This document shows positions 38,201 to 49,812 of a DNA stretch of 64,000 nt, one piece after another. Position 1 is the stretch's first letter, and every line of letters begins with the position of its first letter. The notes below the pieces were generated by a model. The model was not told the origin of the DNA. It made no database searches and worked only from the letters and a program-made list of their open reading frames with translations. Source of the DNA: Archivesica marissinica. Lineage: Eukaryota > Mollusca > Bivalvia > Venerida > Vesicomyidae. The DNA is taken from contig CM026401.1 in assembly GCA_014843695.1 (NCBI GenBank), forward strand, positions 23,950,597 to 24,014,596. Reading direction: 5' to 3'. Position numbers and translations under genes: made by a program.

Positions 38201-41200
38201 TACTTCACGTGAATTACAGAAGTGGGAGTTACTTCACGTGTATTACTGAAGTGGGAGTTACTTCACATGTATTACTGAAGTGGGAGTTACTTCATGTGTA
38301 TTACTGAAGTGGGAGTTACTTCATGTGTATTACTGAAGTGGGAGTTACTTCATGTGTATTACTGAAGTGGGAGTTACTTCACGTGTATTACTGAAGTGGG
38401 AGTTACTTAGTGGGAGTTACTTCACATGTATGACTGAAGTGGGAGTTACTTAGTGGGAGTTACTTCACGTGTATTACTGAAGTGGGAGTTACTTCACGTG
38501 TATTACTGAAGTGGGAGTTACTTCATGTGTATTACTGAAGTGGGAGTTACTTCACGTGTATTACTGAAGTGGGAGTTACTTCACATGAATTACTGAAGTG
38601 GGAGTTACTTCACGTGTATTACTGAAGTGGGAGTTACTTCACGTGAATTACTGAAGTGGGAGTTACTTCACGTGTATTACTGAAGTGGGAGTTACTTCAT
38701 GTGTATTACTGAAGTGGGAGTTACTTCACATGTATTACTGAAGTGGGAGTTACTTAGTAGGAGTTACTTCACATGTATTACTGAAGTGGGAGTTACTTCA
38801 CGTGTATTACTGAAGTGGGAGTTACTTCACGTGTATTACTGAAGTGGGAGTTGCTTCACGTGTATTACTGAAGTGGGAGTTACTTAGTGGGAGTTACATC
38901 ATGTGTATTACTGAAGTGGGAGTTACTTCACGTGAATTACTGAAGTGGGAGTTACTTCACATGTATTACTGAAGTGGGAGTTGCTTCACGTGTATTACTG
39001 AAGTGGGAGTTACTTAGTGGGAGTTACTTCATGTGTATTACTGAAGTGGGAGTTACTTAATGGGAGTTACTTCACGTGTATTACTGAAGTGGGAGTTACT
39101 TCACATGTATTACTGAAGTGGGAGTTACTTAGTGGGAGTTACTTCACATGTATGACTGAAGTGGGAGTTACTTAGTGGGAGTTACTTCACATGAATTACT
39201 GAAGTGGGAGTTACTTCACGTGTATTACTGAAGTGGGAGTTACTTCATGTGTATTACTGAAGTGGGAGTTACTTCATGTGTATTACTGAAGTGGGAGTTA
39301 CTTAGGGAGTTACTAATGATGACTGAAGTGGGAGTTACTTAGTGGGAGTTACTTCACGTGTATTACTGAAGTGGGAGTTACTTCACGTGTATTACTGAAG
39401 TGGGAGTTACTTCACGTGTATTACTGAAGTGGGAGTTGCTTCACGTGTATTACTGAAGTGGGGTTACTTAGTGAGAGTTACTTCATGTGTATTACTGAAG
39501 TGGGAGTTACTTCACGTGTATTACTGAAGTGGGAGTTACTTCACGTGTATTACTGAAGTGGAGTTACTTAGTGGAGTTACTTCATGTGTATTACTGAAGT
39601 GGGAGTTACTTCACGTGTATTACTGAAGTGGGAGTTACTTCACGTGTATTACTGAAGTGGGAGTTACTTAGTGGGAGTTACTTCACGTGTATTACTGAAG
39701 TGGGAGTTACTTCACGTGTATTACTGAAGTGGGAGTTACTTCACTGTATACTGAAGTGGGAGTTACTTCACGTGTATTACTGAAGTGGGAGTTACTTCAT
39801 ATGTATTACTGAAGTGGGAGTTACTTAGTGGGAGTTATTCACGTGTATTACTGAAGTGGGAGTTACTTCACGTGTATTACTGAAGTGGGAGTTACTTCAC
39901 ATGTATTACTGAAGTGGGAGTTACTTCACATGTATTACTGAAGTGGGAGTTACTTCACATGTATTACTGAAGTGGGAGTTACTTCACGTGTATTACTGAA
40001 GTGGGAGTTGCTTCACGTGTATTACTGAAGTGGGATTTACTTAGTGGGAGTTACTTCACGTGTATTACTGAAGTGGGAGTTACTTCACGTGTATTACTGA
40101 AGTGGGAGTTACTTCACGTGTATTACTGAAGTGGGAGTTACTTCACGTGTATTACTGAAGTGGGAGTTACTTCACGTGTATTACTGAAGTGGGAGTTACT
40201 TCATGTGTATTACTGAAGTGGGAGTTACTTCATGTGTATTACTGAAGTGGGAGTTACTTCACGTGTATTACTGAAGTGGGAGTTACTTCACGTGTATTAC
40301 TGAAGTGGGAGTTACTTCATGTGTATTACTGAAGTGGGAGTTACTTCATGTGTATTACTGAAGTGGGAGTTACTTCACGTGTATTACTGAAGTGGGAGTT
40401 ACTTCACATGTATTACTGAAGTGGGAGTTACTTCATGTGTATTACTGAAGTGGGAGTTACTTAGTGGGAGTTACTTCATGTGTATTACTGAAGTGGGAGT
40501 TACTTAATGGGAGTTACTTCACGTGTATTACTGAAGTGGGAGTTACTTCACATGAATTACTGAAGTGGGAGTTAATTCACGTGTATTACTGAAGTGGGAG
40601 TTACTTCATGTGTATTACTGAAGTGGGAGTTACTTCATGTGTATTACTGAAGTGGGAGTTACTTCACGTGTATTACTGAAGTGGGAGTTGCTTCACGTGT
40701 ATTACTGAAGTGGGAGTTACTTAGTGGGAGTTACATCATGTGTATTACTGAAGTGGGAGTTACTTCACGTGTATTACTGAAGTGGGAGTTACTTCACGTG
40801 AATTACTGAAGTGGGAGTTACTTCACATGTATTACTGAAGTGGGAGTTACTTCACATGTATTTCTGAAGTGGGAGTTACTTCACATGTATTACTGAAGTG
40901 GGAGTTACTTCACGTGTATTACTGAAGTGGGAGTTGCTTCACGTGTATTACTGAAGTGGGATTTACTTAGTGGGAGTTACTTCACGTGTATTACTGAAGT
41001 GGGAGTTACTTCACGTGTATTACTGAAGTGGGAGTTACTTCACGTGAATTACTGAAGTGGGAGTTACTTCACATGTATTACTGAAGTGGGAGTTACTTCA
41101 CGTGTATTACTGAAGTGGGAGTTACTTCATGTGTATTACTGAAGTGGGAGTTACTTCATGTGTATTACTGAAGTGGGAGTTACTTAGTGGGAGTTACTTC

Positions 41201-44200
41201 ACGTGAATTACTGAAGTGGGAGTTACTTCATGTGTATTACTAAAGTGGGAGTTACTTCACGTGTATTACTGAAGTGGGAGTTACTTCATGTTTATTACTG
41301 AAGTGGGAGTTACTTAGTGGGAGTTACTTCACGTGAATTACTGAAGTGGGAGTTACTTCATGTGTATTACTGAAGTGGGAGTTACTTAGTGGGAGTTAGT
41401 TCACGTGTATTACTGAAGTGGGAGTTACTTCACATGTATTACTGAAGTGGGAGTTACTTCACGTGAATTACTGAAGTGGGAGTTACTTCACATGTATTAC
41501 TGAAGTGGGAGTTACTTCACGTGTATTACTGAAGTGGGAGTTACTTCACGTGTATTACTGAAGTGCGAGTTGCTTCACGTGTATTACTGAAGTGGGAGTT
41601 ACTTAGTGGGAGTTACATCATGTGTATTACTGAAGTGGGAGTTACTTAGTGGGAGTTACTTCACATGTATTACTGAAGTGGGAGTTGCTTCACGTGTATT
41701 ACTGAAGTGGGAGTTACTTAGTAAGAGTTACTTCATGTGTATTACTGAAGTGGGTGTTACTTCACGTGTATTACTGAAGTGGGAGTTACTTCATGTGTAT
41801 TACTGAAGTGGGAGTTGCTTCATGTGTATTACTGAAGTGGGAGTTACTTCACGTGTATTACTGAAGTGGGAGTTACTTCACGTGTATTACTGAAGTGGGA
41901 GTTACTTCACATGTATTACTGAAGTGGGAGTTACTTCACATGTATTACTGAAGTGGGAGTTACTTCATGTGTATTACTGAAGTGGGAGTTACTTCACGTG
42001 TATTACTGAAGTGGGAGTTACTTCATGTGTATTACTGAAGTGGGAGTTACTTCACGTGTATTACTGAAGTGGGAGTTACTTCACGTGTATTACTGAAGTG
42101 GGAGTTACTTCATGTGTATTACTGAAGTGGGAGTTACTTCATGTGTATTACTGAAGTGGGAGTTACTTCACGTGTATTACTGAAGTGGGAGTTACTTCAC
42201 GTGTATTACTGAAGTGGGAGTTACTTCATGTGTATTACTGAAGTGGGAGTTACTTCACGTGTATTACTGAAGTGGGAGTTACTTCACGTGTATTACTGAA
42301 GTGGGAGTTACTTCATGTGTATTACTGAAGTGGGAGTTACTTCATGTGTATTACTGAAGTGGGAGTTACTTCACGTGTATTACTGAAGTGGGAGTTACTT
42401 CACATGTATTACTGAAGTGGGAGTTACTTCACATGTATTACTGAAGTGGGAGTTACTTCATGTGTATTACTGAAGTGGGAGTTACTTCACGTGTATTACT
42501 GAAGTGGGAGTTACTTCACGTGTATTACTGAAGTGGGAGTTACTTCACATGTATTACTGAAGTGGGAGTTACTTCACGTGTATTACTGAAGTGGGAGTTA
42601 CTTCACATGTATTACTGAAGTGGGAGTTACTTCATGTGTATTACTGAAGTGGGAGTTACTTCACGTGTATTACTGAAGTGGGAGTTACTTCATGTGTATT
42701 ACTGAAGTGGGAGTTGCTTCACGTGTATTGCTGAAGTGGGAGTTACTTAGTGGGAGTTACTTCACGTGTATTACTGAAGTGGGGGTTACTTCACATGTAT
42801 TACTGAAGTGGGAGTTACTTCACATGTATGACTGAAGTGGGAGTTACTTCACATGTATGACTGAAGTGGGAGTTACTTAGTGGGAGTTACTTCACGTGAA
42901 TTACTGAAGTGTGAGTTACTTCACGTGTATTACTGAAGTGGGAGTTACTTCACATGTATTACTGAAGTGGGAGTTACTTCACGTGTATTACTGAAGTGGG
43001 AGTTACTTCACATGTATTACTGAAGTGGGAGTTACTTCACATGTATTACTGAAGTGGGAGTTACTTCACATGTATTACTGAAGTGGGAGTTACTTCACGT
43101 GTATTACTGAAGTGGGAGTTACTTCATGTGTATTACTGAAGTGGGAGTTACTTCACGTGTATTACTGAAGTGGGAGTTACTTCATGTGTATTACTGAAGT
43201 GGGAGTTACTTCACGTGTATTACTGAAGTGGGAGTTACTTCACGTGTATTACTGAAGTGGGAGTTACTTCACATGTATTACTGAAGTGGGAGTTACTTCA
43301 CATGTATTACTGAAGTGGGAGTTACTTCACATGTATTACTGAAGTGGGAGTTACTGCATGTGTATTACTGAAGTGGGAGTTACATCACGTGTATTACTGA
43401 AGTGGGAGTTACTTCACATGTATTACTGAAGTGGGAGTTACTTCAAATGTATTACTGAAGTGGGAGTTACTTCACATGTATTACTGAAGTGGGAGTTACT
43501 TCACATGTATTACTGAAGTGGGAGTTGCTTCACGTGTATTACTGAAGTGGGAGTTACTTAGTGGGAGTTACATCATGTGTATTACTGAAGTGGGAGTAAC
43601 TTAGTGGGAGTTACTTCACATGTATTACTGAAGTGGGAGTTACTTAGTGAGAGTTACTTCACGTGTATTACTGAAGTGGGAGTTGCTTCACGTGTATTAC
43701 TGAAGTGGGAGTTACTTAGTGAGAGTTACTTCATGTGTATTACTGAAGTGGGAGTTACTTCACGTGTATTACTGAAGTGGGAGTTACTTCACGTGTATTA
43801 CTGAAGTGGGAGTTACTTCACGTGTATTACTGAAGTGGGAGTTACTTCACGTGTATTACTGAAGTGGGAGTTACTTCACGTGTATTACTGAAGTGGGAGT
43901 TACTTCACATGTATTACTGAAGTGGGAGTTACTTCACGTGTATTACTGAAGTGGGAGTTACTGCATGTGTATTACTGAAGTGGGAGTTACTTCACGTGTA
44001 TTACTGAAGTTGGAGTTACTTCATGTGTATTACTGAAGTGGGAGTTACTTCACATGTATTACTGAAGTGGGAGTTACTGCATGTGTATTACTGAAGTGGG
44101 AGTTACTTCACATGTATTACTGAAGTGGGAGTTACTTCAAATGTATTACTGAAGTGGGAGTTACTTCACATGTATTACTGAAGTGGGAGTTACTTCACAT

Positions 44201-47200
44201 GTATTACTGAAGTGGGAGTTACTGCATGTGTATTACTGAAGTGGGAGTTACTTCACGTGTATTACTGAAGTGGGAGTTACTTCATGTGTATTACTGAAGT
44301 GGGAGTTACTTTACGTGTATTACTGAACTGGGAGTTACTTCACATGTATTACTGAAGTGGGAGTTACTTCATGTGTATTACTGAAGTGGGAGTTACATCA
44401 TGTGTATTACTGAAGTGGGAGTTACTTCACGTGTATTACTGAAGTGGGAGTTACTTCACGTGTATTACTGAAGTGGGAGTTACTTCATGTGTATTACTGA
44501 AGTGGGAGTTACTTCACGTGTATTACTGAAGTGGGAGTTACTTCACGTGTATTACTGAAGTGGGAGTTACTTCATGTGTATTACTGAAGTGGGAGTTACT
44601 TCATGTGTATTACTGAAGTGGGAGTTACTTCACATGTATTACTGAAGTGGGAGTTACTTCACATGTATTACTGAAGTGGGAGTTACTTCACATGTATTAC
44701 TGAAGTGGGAGTTACTTCATGTGTATTACTGAAGTGGGAGTTACTTCACGTGTATTACTGAAGTGGGAGTTACTTCACGTGTATTACTGAAGTGGGAGTT
44801 ACTTCACATGTATTACTGAAGTGGGAGTTACTTCACGTGTATTACTGAAGTGGGAGTTACTTCACGTGTATTACTGAAGTGGGAGTTACTTCACGTGTAT
44901 TACTGAAGTGGGAGTTACTTCACGTGTATTACTGAAGTGGGAGTTACTTCATGTGTATTACTGAAGTGGGAGTTGCTTCACGTGTATTGCTGAAGTGGGA
45001 GTTACTTAGTGGGAGTTACTTCACGTGTATTACTGAAGTGGGGGTTACTTCACATGTATTACTGAAGTGGGAGTTACTTCACATGTATACTGAAGTGGGA
45101 GTTACTTCACATGTATGACTGAAGTGGGAGTTACTTAGTGGGAGTTACTTCACGTGAATTACTGAAGTGTGAGTTACTTCACGTGTATTACTGAAGTGGG
45201 AGTTACTTCACATGTATTACTGAAGTGGGAGTTACTTCACATGTATTACTGAGGTGGGAGTTACTTCACATGTATTACTGAAGTGGGAGTTACTTCACAT
45301 GTATTACTGAAGTGGGAGGTACTTCACGTGTATTATTGAAGTGGGAGTTACTGCATGTGTATTACTGAAGTGGGAGTTACTTCATGTGTATTACTGAAGT
45401 TGGAGTTACTTCATGTGTATTACTGAAGTGGGAGTTACTTCACGTGTATTACTGAAGTGGGAGTTACTTCACATGTATTACTGAAGTGGGAGTTGCTTCA
45501 CGTGTATTACTGAAGTGGGAGTTACTTAGTGGGAGTTACATCATGTGTATTACTGAAGTGGGAGTTACTTAGTGGGAGTTACTTCACATGTATTACTGAA
45601 GTGGGAGTTGCTTCACGTGTATTACTGAAGTGGGAGTTACTTAGTGAGAGTTACTTCATGTGTATTACTGAAGTGGGAGTTACTTCACGTGTATTACTGA
45701 AGTGGGAGTTACTTCATGTGTATTACTGAAGTGGGAGTTGCTTCACGTGTATTACTGAAGTGGGAGTTACTTAGTGGGAGTTACTTCACGTGTATTACTG
45801 AAGTGGGAGTTTTGTACTTCACGTGTATTACTGAAGTGGGAGTTACTTTCTTCACGTGTATTACTGAAGTGGGAGTTGCTTCACGTGTATTACTGAAGTG
45901 GGAGTTACTTAGTGAGAGTTACTTCATGTGTATTACTGAAGTGGGAGTTACTTCACGTGTATTACTGAAGTGGGAGTTACTTCACGTGTATTACTGAAGT
46001 GGGAGTTACTTCACGTGTATTACTGAAGTGGGAGTTACTTAGTGGGAGTTACTTCACGTGAATTACTGAAGTGGGAGTTACTTCATGTGTATTACTGAAG
46101 TGGGAGTTACTTGGAGTTATTCACGTGTATTACTGAAGTGGGAGTTACTTCACATGTATTACTGAAGTGGGAGTTACTTCACGTGTATTACTGAAGTGGG
46201 AGTTACTTCACATGTATTACTGAAGTGGGAGTTACTTCACGTGTATTACTGAAGTGGGAGTTACTTAGTGGGAGTTACTTCACATGTATTACTGAAGTGG
46301 GAGTTGCTTCACGTGTATTACTGAAGTGGGAGTTACTTAGTGAGAGTTACTTCATGTGTATTACTGAAGTGGGTGTTACTTCACGTGTATTACTGAAGTG
46401 GGAGTTACTTCATGTGTATTACTGAAGTGGGAGTTGCTTCATGTGTATTACTGAAGTGGGAGTTACTTCATGTGTATTACTGAAGTGGGAGTTACTTCAC
46501 GTGTATTACTGAAGTGGGAGTTACTTCACGTGTATTACTGAAGTGGGAGTTACTTCACGTGTATTACTGAAGTGGGAGTTACTTCATGTGTATTACTGAA
46601 GTGGGAGTTACTTCACGTGTATTACTGAAGTGGGAGTTACTTCACGTGTATTACTGAAGTGGGAGTTACTTCACGTGTATTACTGAAGTGGGAGTTACTT
46701 CACGTGTATTACTGAAGTGGGAGTTACTTCACATGTATTACTGAAGTGGGAGTTACTTCATGTGTATTACTGAAGTGGGAGTTACTTCACGTGTATTACT
46801 GAAGTGGGAGTTACTTCATGTGTATTACTGAAGTGGGAGTTACTTCACGTGTATTACTGAAGTGGGAGTTACTTCACGTGTATTACTGAAGTGGGAGTTG
46901 CTTCACGTGTATTACTGAAGTGGGAGTTACTTCACGTGTATTACTGAAGTGGGAGTTACTTCATGTGTATTACTGAAGTGGGAGTTGCTTCACGTGTATT
47001 ACTGAAGTGGGAGTTACTTAGTGGGAGTTACTTCACATGTATGACTGAAGTGGGAGTTACTTAGTGGGAGTTACTTCACGTGTATTACTGAAGTGGGAGT
47101 TACTTCACGTGTATTACTGAAGTGGGAGTTACTTCACGTGTATTACTGAAGTGGGAGTTACTTCACATGTATTACTGAAGTGGGAGTTACTTCACGTGTA

Positions 47201-48747
47201 TTACTGAAGTGGGAGTTACTTCACGTGTATTACTGAAGTGGGAGTTACTTCACGTGTATTACTGAAGTGGGAGTTACTTAGTGGGAGTTACTTCACGTGT
47301 ATTACTGAAGTGGGAGTTACTTCATGTGTATTACTGAAGTGGGAGTTACTTCACATGTATTACTGAAGTGGGAGTTACTTCATGTGTATTACTGAAGTGG
47401 GAGTTACTTCACATGTATTACTGAAGTGGGAGTTACTTCACATGTATTACTGAAGTGGGAGTTACTTCACATGTATTACTGAAGTGGGAGTTACTTCATG
47501 TGTATTACTGAAGTGGGAGTTACTTCACGTGTATTACTGAAGTGGGAGTTACTTCACGTGTATTACTGAAGTGGGAGTTACTTCACGTGTATTACTGAAG
47601 TGGGAGTTACTTCACATGTATTACTGAAGTGGGAGATACTTCACGTGTATTACTGAAGTGGGAGTTACTTCACATGTATTACTGAAGTGGGAGTTACTTC
47701 ACGTGTATTACTGAAGTGGGAGTTACTTCACGTGTATTACTGAAGTGGGAGTTACTTCATGTGTATTACTGAAGTGGGAGTTGCTTCACGTGTATTACTG
47801 AAGTGGGAGTTACTTAGTGGGAGTTACTTCACATGTATGACTGAAGTGGGAGTTACTTAGTGGGAGTTACTTCACGTGTATTACTGAAGTGGGAGTTACT
47901 TCACGTGTATTACTGAAGTGGGAGTTACTTCACATGTATTACTGAAGTGGGAGTTACTTCACATGTATTACTGAAGTGGGAGTTACTTCACATGTATTAC
48001 TGAAGTGGGAGTTACTTCACATGTATTACTGAAGTGGGAGTTACTTCACGTGTATTACTGAAGTGGGAGTTACTGCATGTGTATTACTGAAGTGGGAGTT
48101 ACTTCACGTGTATTACTGAAGTGGGAGTTACTTCATGTGTATTACTGAAGTGGGAGTTACTTCACATGTATTACTGAAGTGGGAGTTACTGCATGTGTAT
48201 TACTGAAGTGGGAGTTACTTCACATGTATTACTGAAGTGGGAGTTACTTCACATGTATTACTGAAGTGGGAGTTACTTCACATGTATTACTGAAGTGGGA
48301 GTTACTTCACATGTATTACTGAAGTGGGAGTTACTGCATGTGTATTACTGAAGTGGGAGTTACATCACGTGTATTACTGAAGTGGGAGTTACTTCACATG
48401 TATTACTGAAGTGGGAGTTACTGCATGTGTATTACTGAAGTGGGAGTTACTTCACGTGTATTACTGAAGTGGGAGTTACTTCATGTGTATTACTGAAGTG
48501 GGAGTTACTTCACATGTATTACTGAAGTGGGAGTTACTTCACATGTATTTACTGAAGTGTGAGTTACTTTACATATTATACTGAAGTGGGAGTTACTTCA
48601 CATGTATTACTGAAGTGGGAGTTACTTAGTGGGAGTTACTTCATGTGTATTACTGAAGTGGGAGTTACTTCACGTGTATTACTGAAGTGGGAGTTACTTC
48701 ATGTGTATTACTGAAGTGGGAGTTACTTCTCGTGTATTACTGAAGTG

Positions 48748-48874
48748 TATGACATAGTTTCCATACAATATTAGCATGGACATAGTTTCCATACAATGTT
48801 AGCATGGACATACCTTCCATACAATATTAGCATGGACATAGCTTCCATACAATGTTAGCATGGACATAGCTTCT
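48748..48874. repeat. 28-bp minisatellite (4-5 copies)
   Basis: The anchor ttagcatgga recurs at 48771, 48799 and 48827, 28 bp apart, followed by catagtttccatacaat-type sequence. The array abuts the end of the 29-bp satellite. Its last copy merges into the first unit of the 36-bp array (gacatagcttc joined to tatgacatt). Confidence 0.9.
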
Positions 48875-49342
48875 ATGACATTAAATACCAGTGAACAATT
48901 GTATCTATCTATGACATTAAATACCAGTGAACAATTGTATCTATCTATGACATTAAATACCAGTGAACAATTGTATCTATCTATGACATTAAATACCAGT
49001 GAACAATTGTATCTATCTATGACATTAAATACCAGTGAACAATTGTATCTATCTATGACATTAAATACCAGTGAACAATTGTATCTATCTATGACATTAA
49101 ATACCAGTGAACAATTGTATCTATCTATGACATTAAATACCAGTGAACAATTGTATCTATCTATGACATTAAATACCAGTGAACAATTGTATCTATCTAT
49201 GACATTAAATACCAGTGAACAATTGTATCTATCTATGACATTAAATACCAGTGAACAATTGTATATATCTATGACATTAAATACCAGTGAACAATTGTAT
49301 CTATCTATGACATTAAATACCAGTGAACAATTGTATATATCT
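48875..49342. repeat. 36-bp minisatellite (13 near-identical copies)
   Basis: Thirteen tandem copies of a 36-bp unit: atgacattaaataccagtg then aacaattgtatctatct. Only two copies differ, by tatatatc instead of tatctatc. Because 36 is a multiple of 3, both strands stay open: a 12-residue plus-strand repeat (MTLNTSEQLYLS) and a minus-strand repeat (NVIDRYNCSLVF). There is no coding context for either. The flank at 49343-49460 contains diverged copies (gacataaaatgcaagtgaa), so the array is older than its homogeneous core. Confidence 0.95.
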
Positions 49343-49507
49343 ATGACATTCAATTCAGTTGTGTCAAACTGTAACTTCACCTACATGAGTTTGCTAAATG
49401 GGTCTGAGACATAAAATGCAAGTGAATAAGTGTTAATGTATGACATACCTTACTTCAAATGCACCATTAAATACTATACCGGTGTACATATAATATAGTT
49501 GTTAATG
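49343..49507. other. Unique and degenerate-repeat sequence, probably intronic
   Basis: The first part carries decayed copies of the 36-bp unit and the rest is unique. It would be the start of the intron downstream of the minus-strand exon at 49514-49793. No other feature is visible. Confidence 0.5.
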
Positions 49508-49513
49508 ACCTAC
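49508..49513 (-). promoter_or_regulatory. 5' splice site (donor) of the minus-strand exon
   Basis: On the minus strand the exon ends ttatcag and is followed by gtaggt. CAG then GTAGGT is a strong match to the metazoan donor consensus. Confidence 0.75.
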
Positions 49514-49793
49514 CTGATAAATATGAACCATTTAAGATGTGACTATGACTAGCGGAAAACTTGTCATAGTTAGGTTCTGGAGACACCTCCTGGTGGACCT
49601 GTCCAATCGCAGTTCTCCTCAAGTCATTCTGCAGTTTGCTTTGTTGTTTGCTTGGAGAGATGCTGGGTGACAGGTTGTTGCAAGTGTAACCATTATATAC
49701 TGCAGGTGCTTGTTGCTGTTGTAGTGAATGTCTAGAATGATGTCTAGGGCTCTGCACAGAATGATGGCATGCTACGTCCTCATCTATCACAAA
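49514..49793 (-). CDS. Internal coding exon of an unidentified minus-strand gene
   Basis: A 280-bp exon bounded by a good acceptor (gttttcttgtacag before it) and a good donor (gtaggt after it). It is open from end to end in one frame, entering in phase 0 and leaving in phase 1. The roughly 93 encoded residues begin FVIDEDVACHHSVQSPRH. They include a short glutamine run (SLQQQQAPAV), a proline/serine segment (NLSPSISPSKQQSK) and a basic LRRTA motif that could be a phosphorylation site. The composition (Ser, Gln, His, Asn, Pro) suggests a disordered region of a regulatory or scaffold protein. I do not recognise the family. GC content and codon use differ from the repeats on either side. The upstream intron contains the 46-bp satellite and the downstream intron begins with the 36-bp array region. 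If the gene continues, its introns are at least 8 kb upstream and possibly over 40 kb downstream. Confidence 0.65.
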
Positions 49794-49812
49794 CTGTACA
49801 AGAAAACACACT
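49794..49812 (-). promoter_or_regulatory. 3' splice site (acceptor) of the minus-strand exon, inside the first 46-bp repeat
   Basis: On the minus strand, gtgttttcttgtacag directly precedes the exon: a pyrimidine tract followed by CAG. The same tract, gttttcttgtag, recurs in the following 46-bp units, so the terminal repeat copy supplies the splice acceptor. Confidence 0.7.

Larger units (their letters stand above)
8478..48747. repeat. 29-bp unit satellite with 14-bp half-units (about 40 kb)
   Basis: The unit is 29 bp: gtgggagttacttcacgtg then tattactgaa. A truncated 14-bp form (gtgggagttactta) is often inserted directly before a full unit. With the gap excluded, about 39 kb and roughly 1,300 full units are present. 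The main polymorphism is at the single CpG: CACGTG, CACATG and CATGTG all occur very often. Other recurring variants are gttgcttc, gagagttac, tatgactg, gtgaattac, gttacatc and ttactgcatg. Each unit contains a dyad, tgaagt and acttca separated by 7 bases, next to the palindromic CACGTG. Edge units at 8478-8515 and 48540-48747 are degenerate. Plus-strand stops (tga in actgaa) limit the reading frames, so the many copies of a 66-codon frame only mark places where half-units shift the phase. Confidence 0.98.

Noticed and set aside
12667..46425. Recurrent 66-codon plus-strand frame in the 29-bp array, seen more than ten times
   Set aside because: It arises where 14-bp half-units shift the phase past the stop in actgaa. 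The copies are markers of block duplication, not a gene family.
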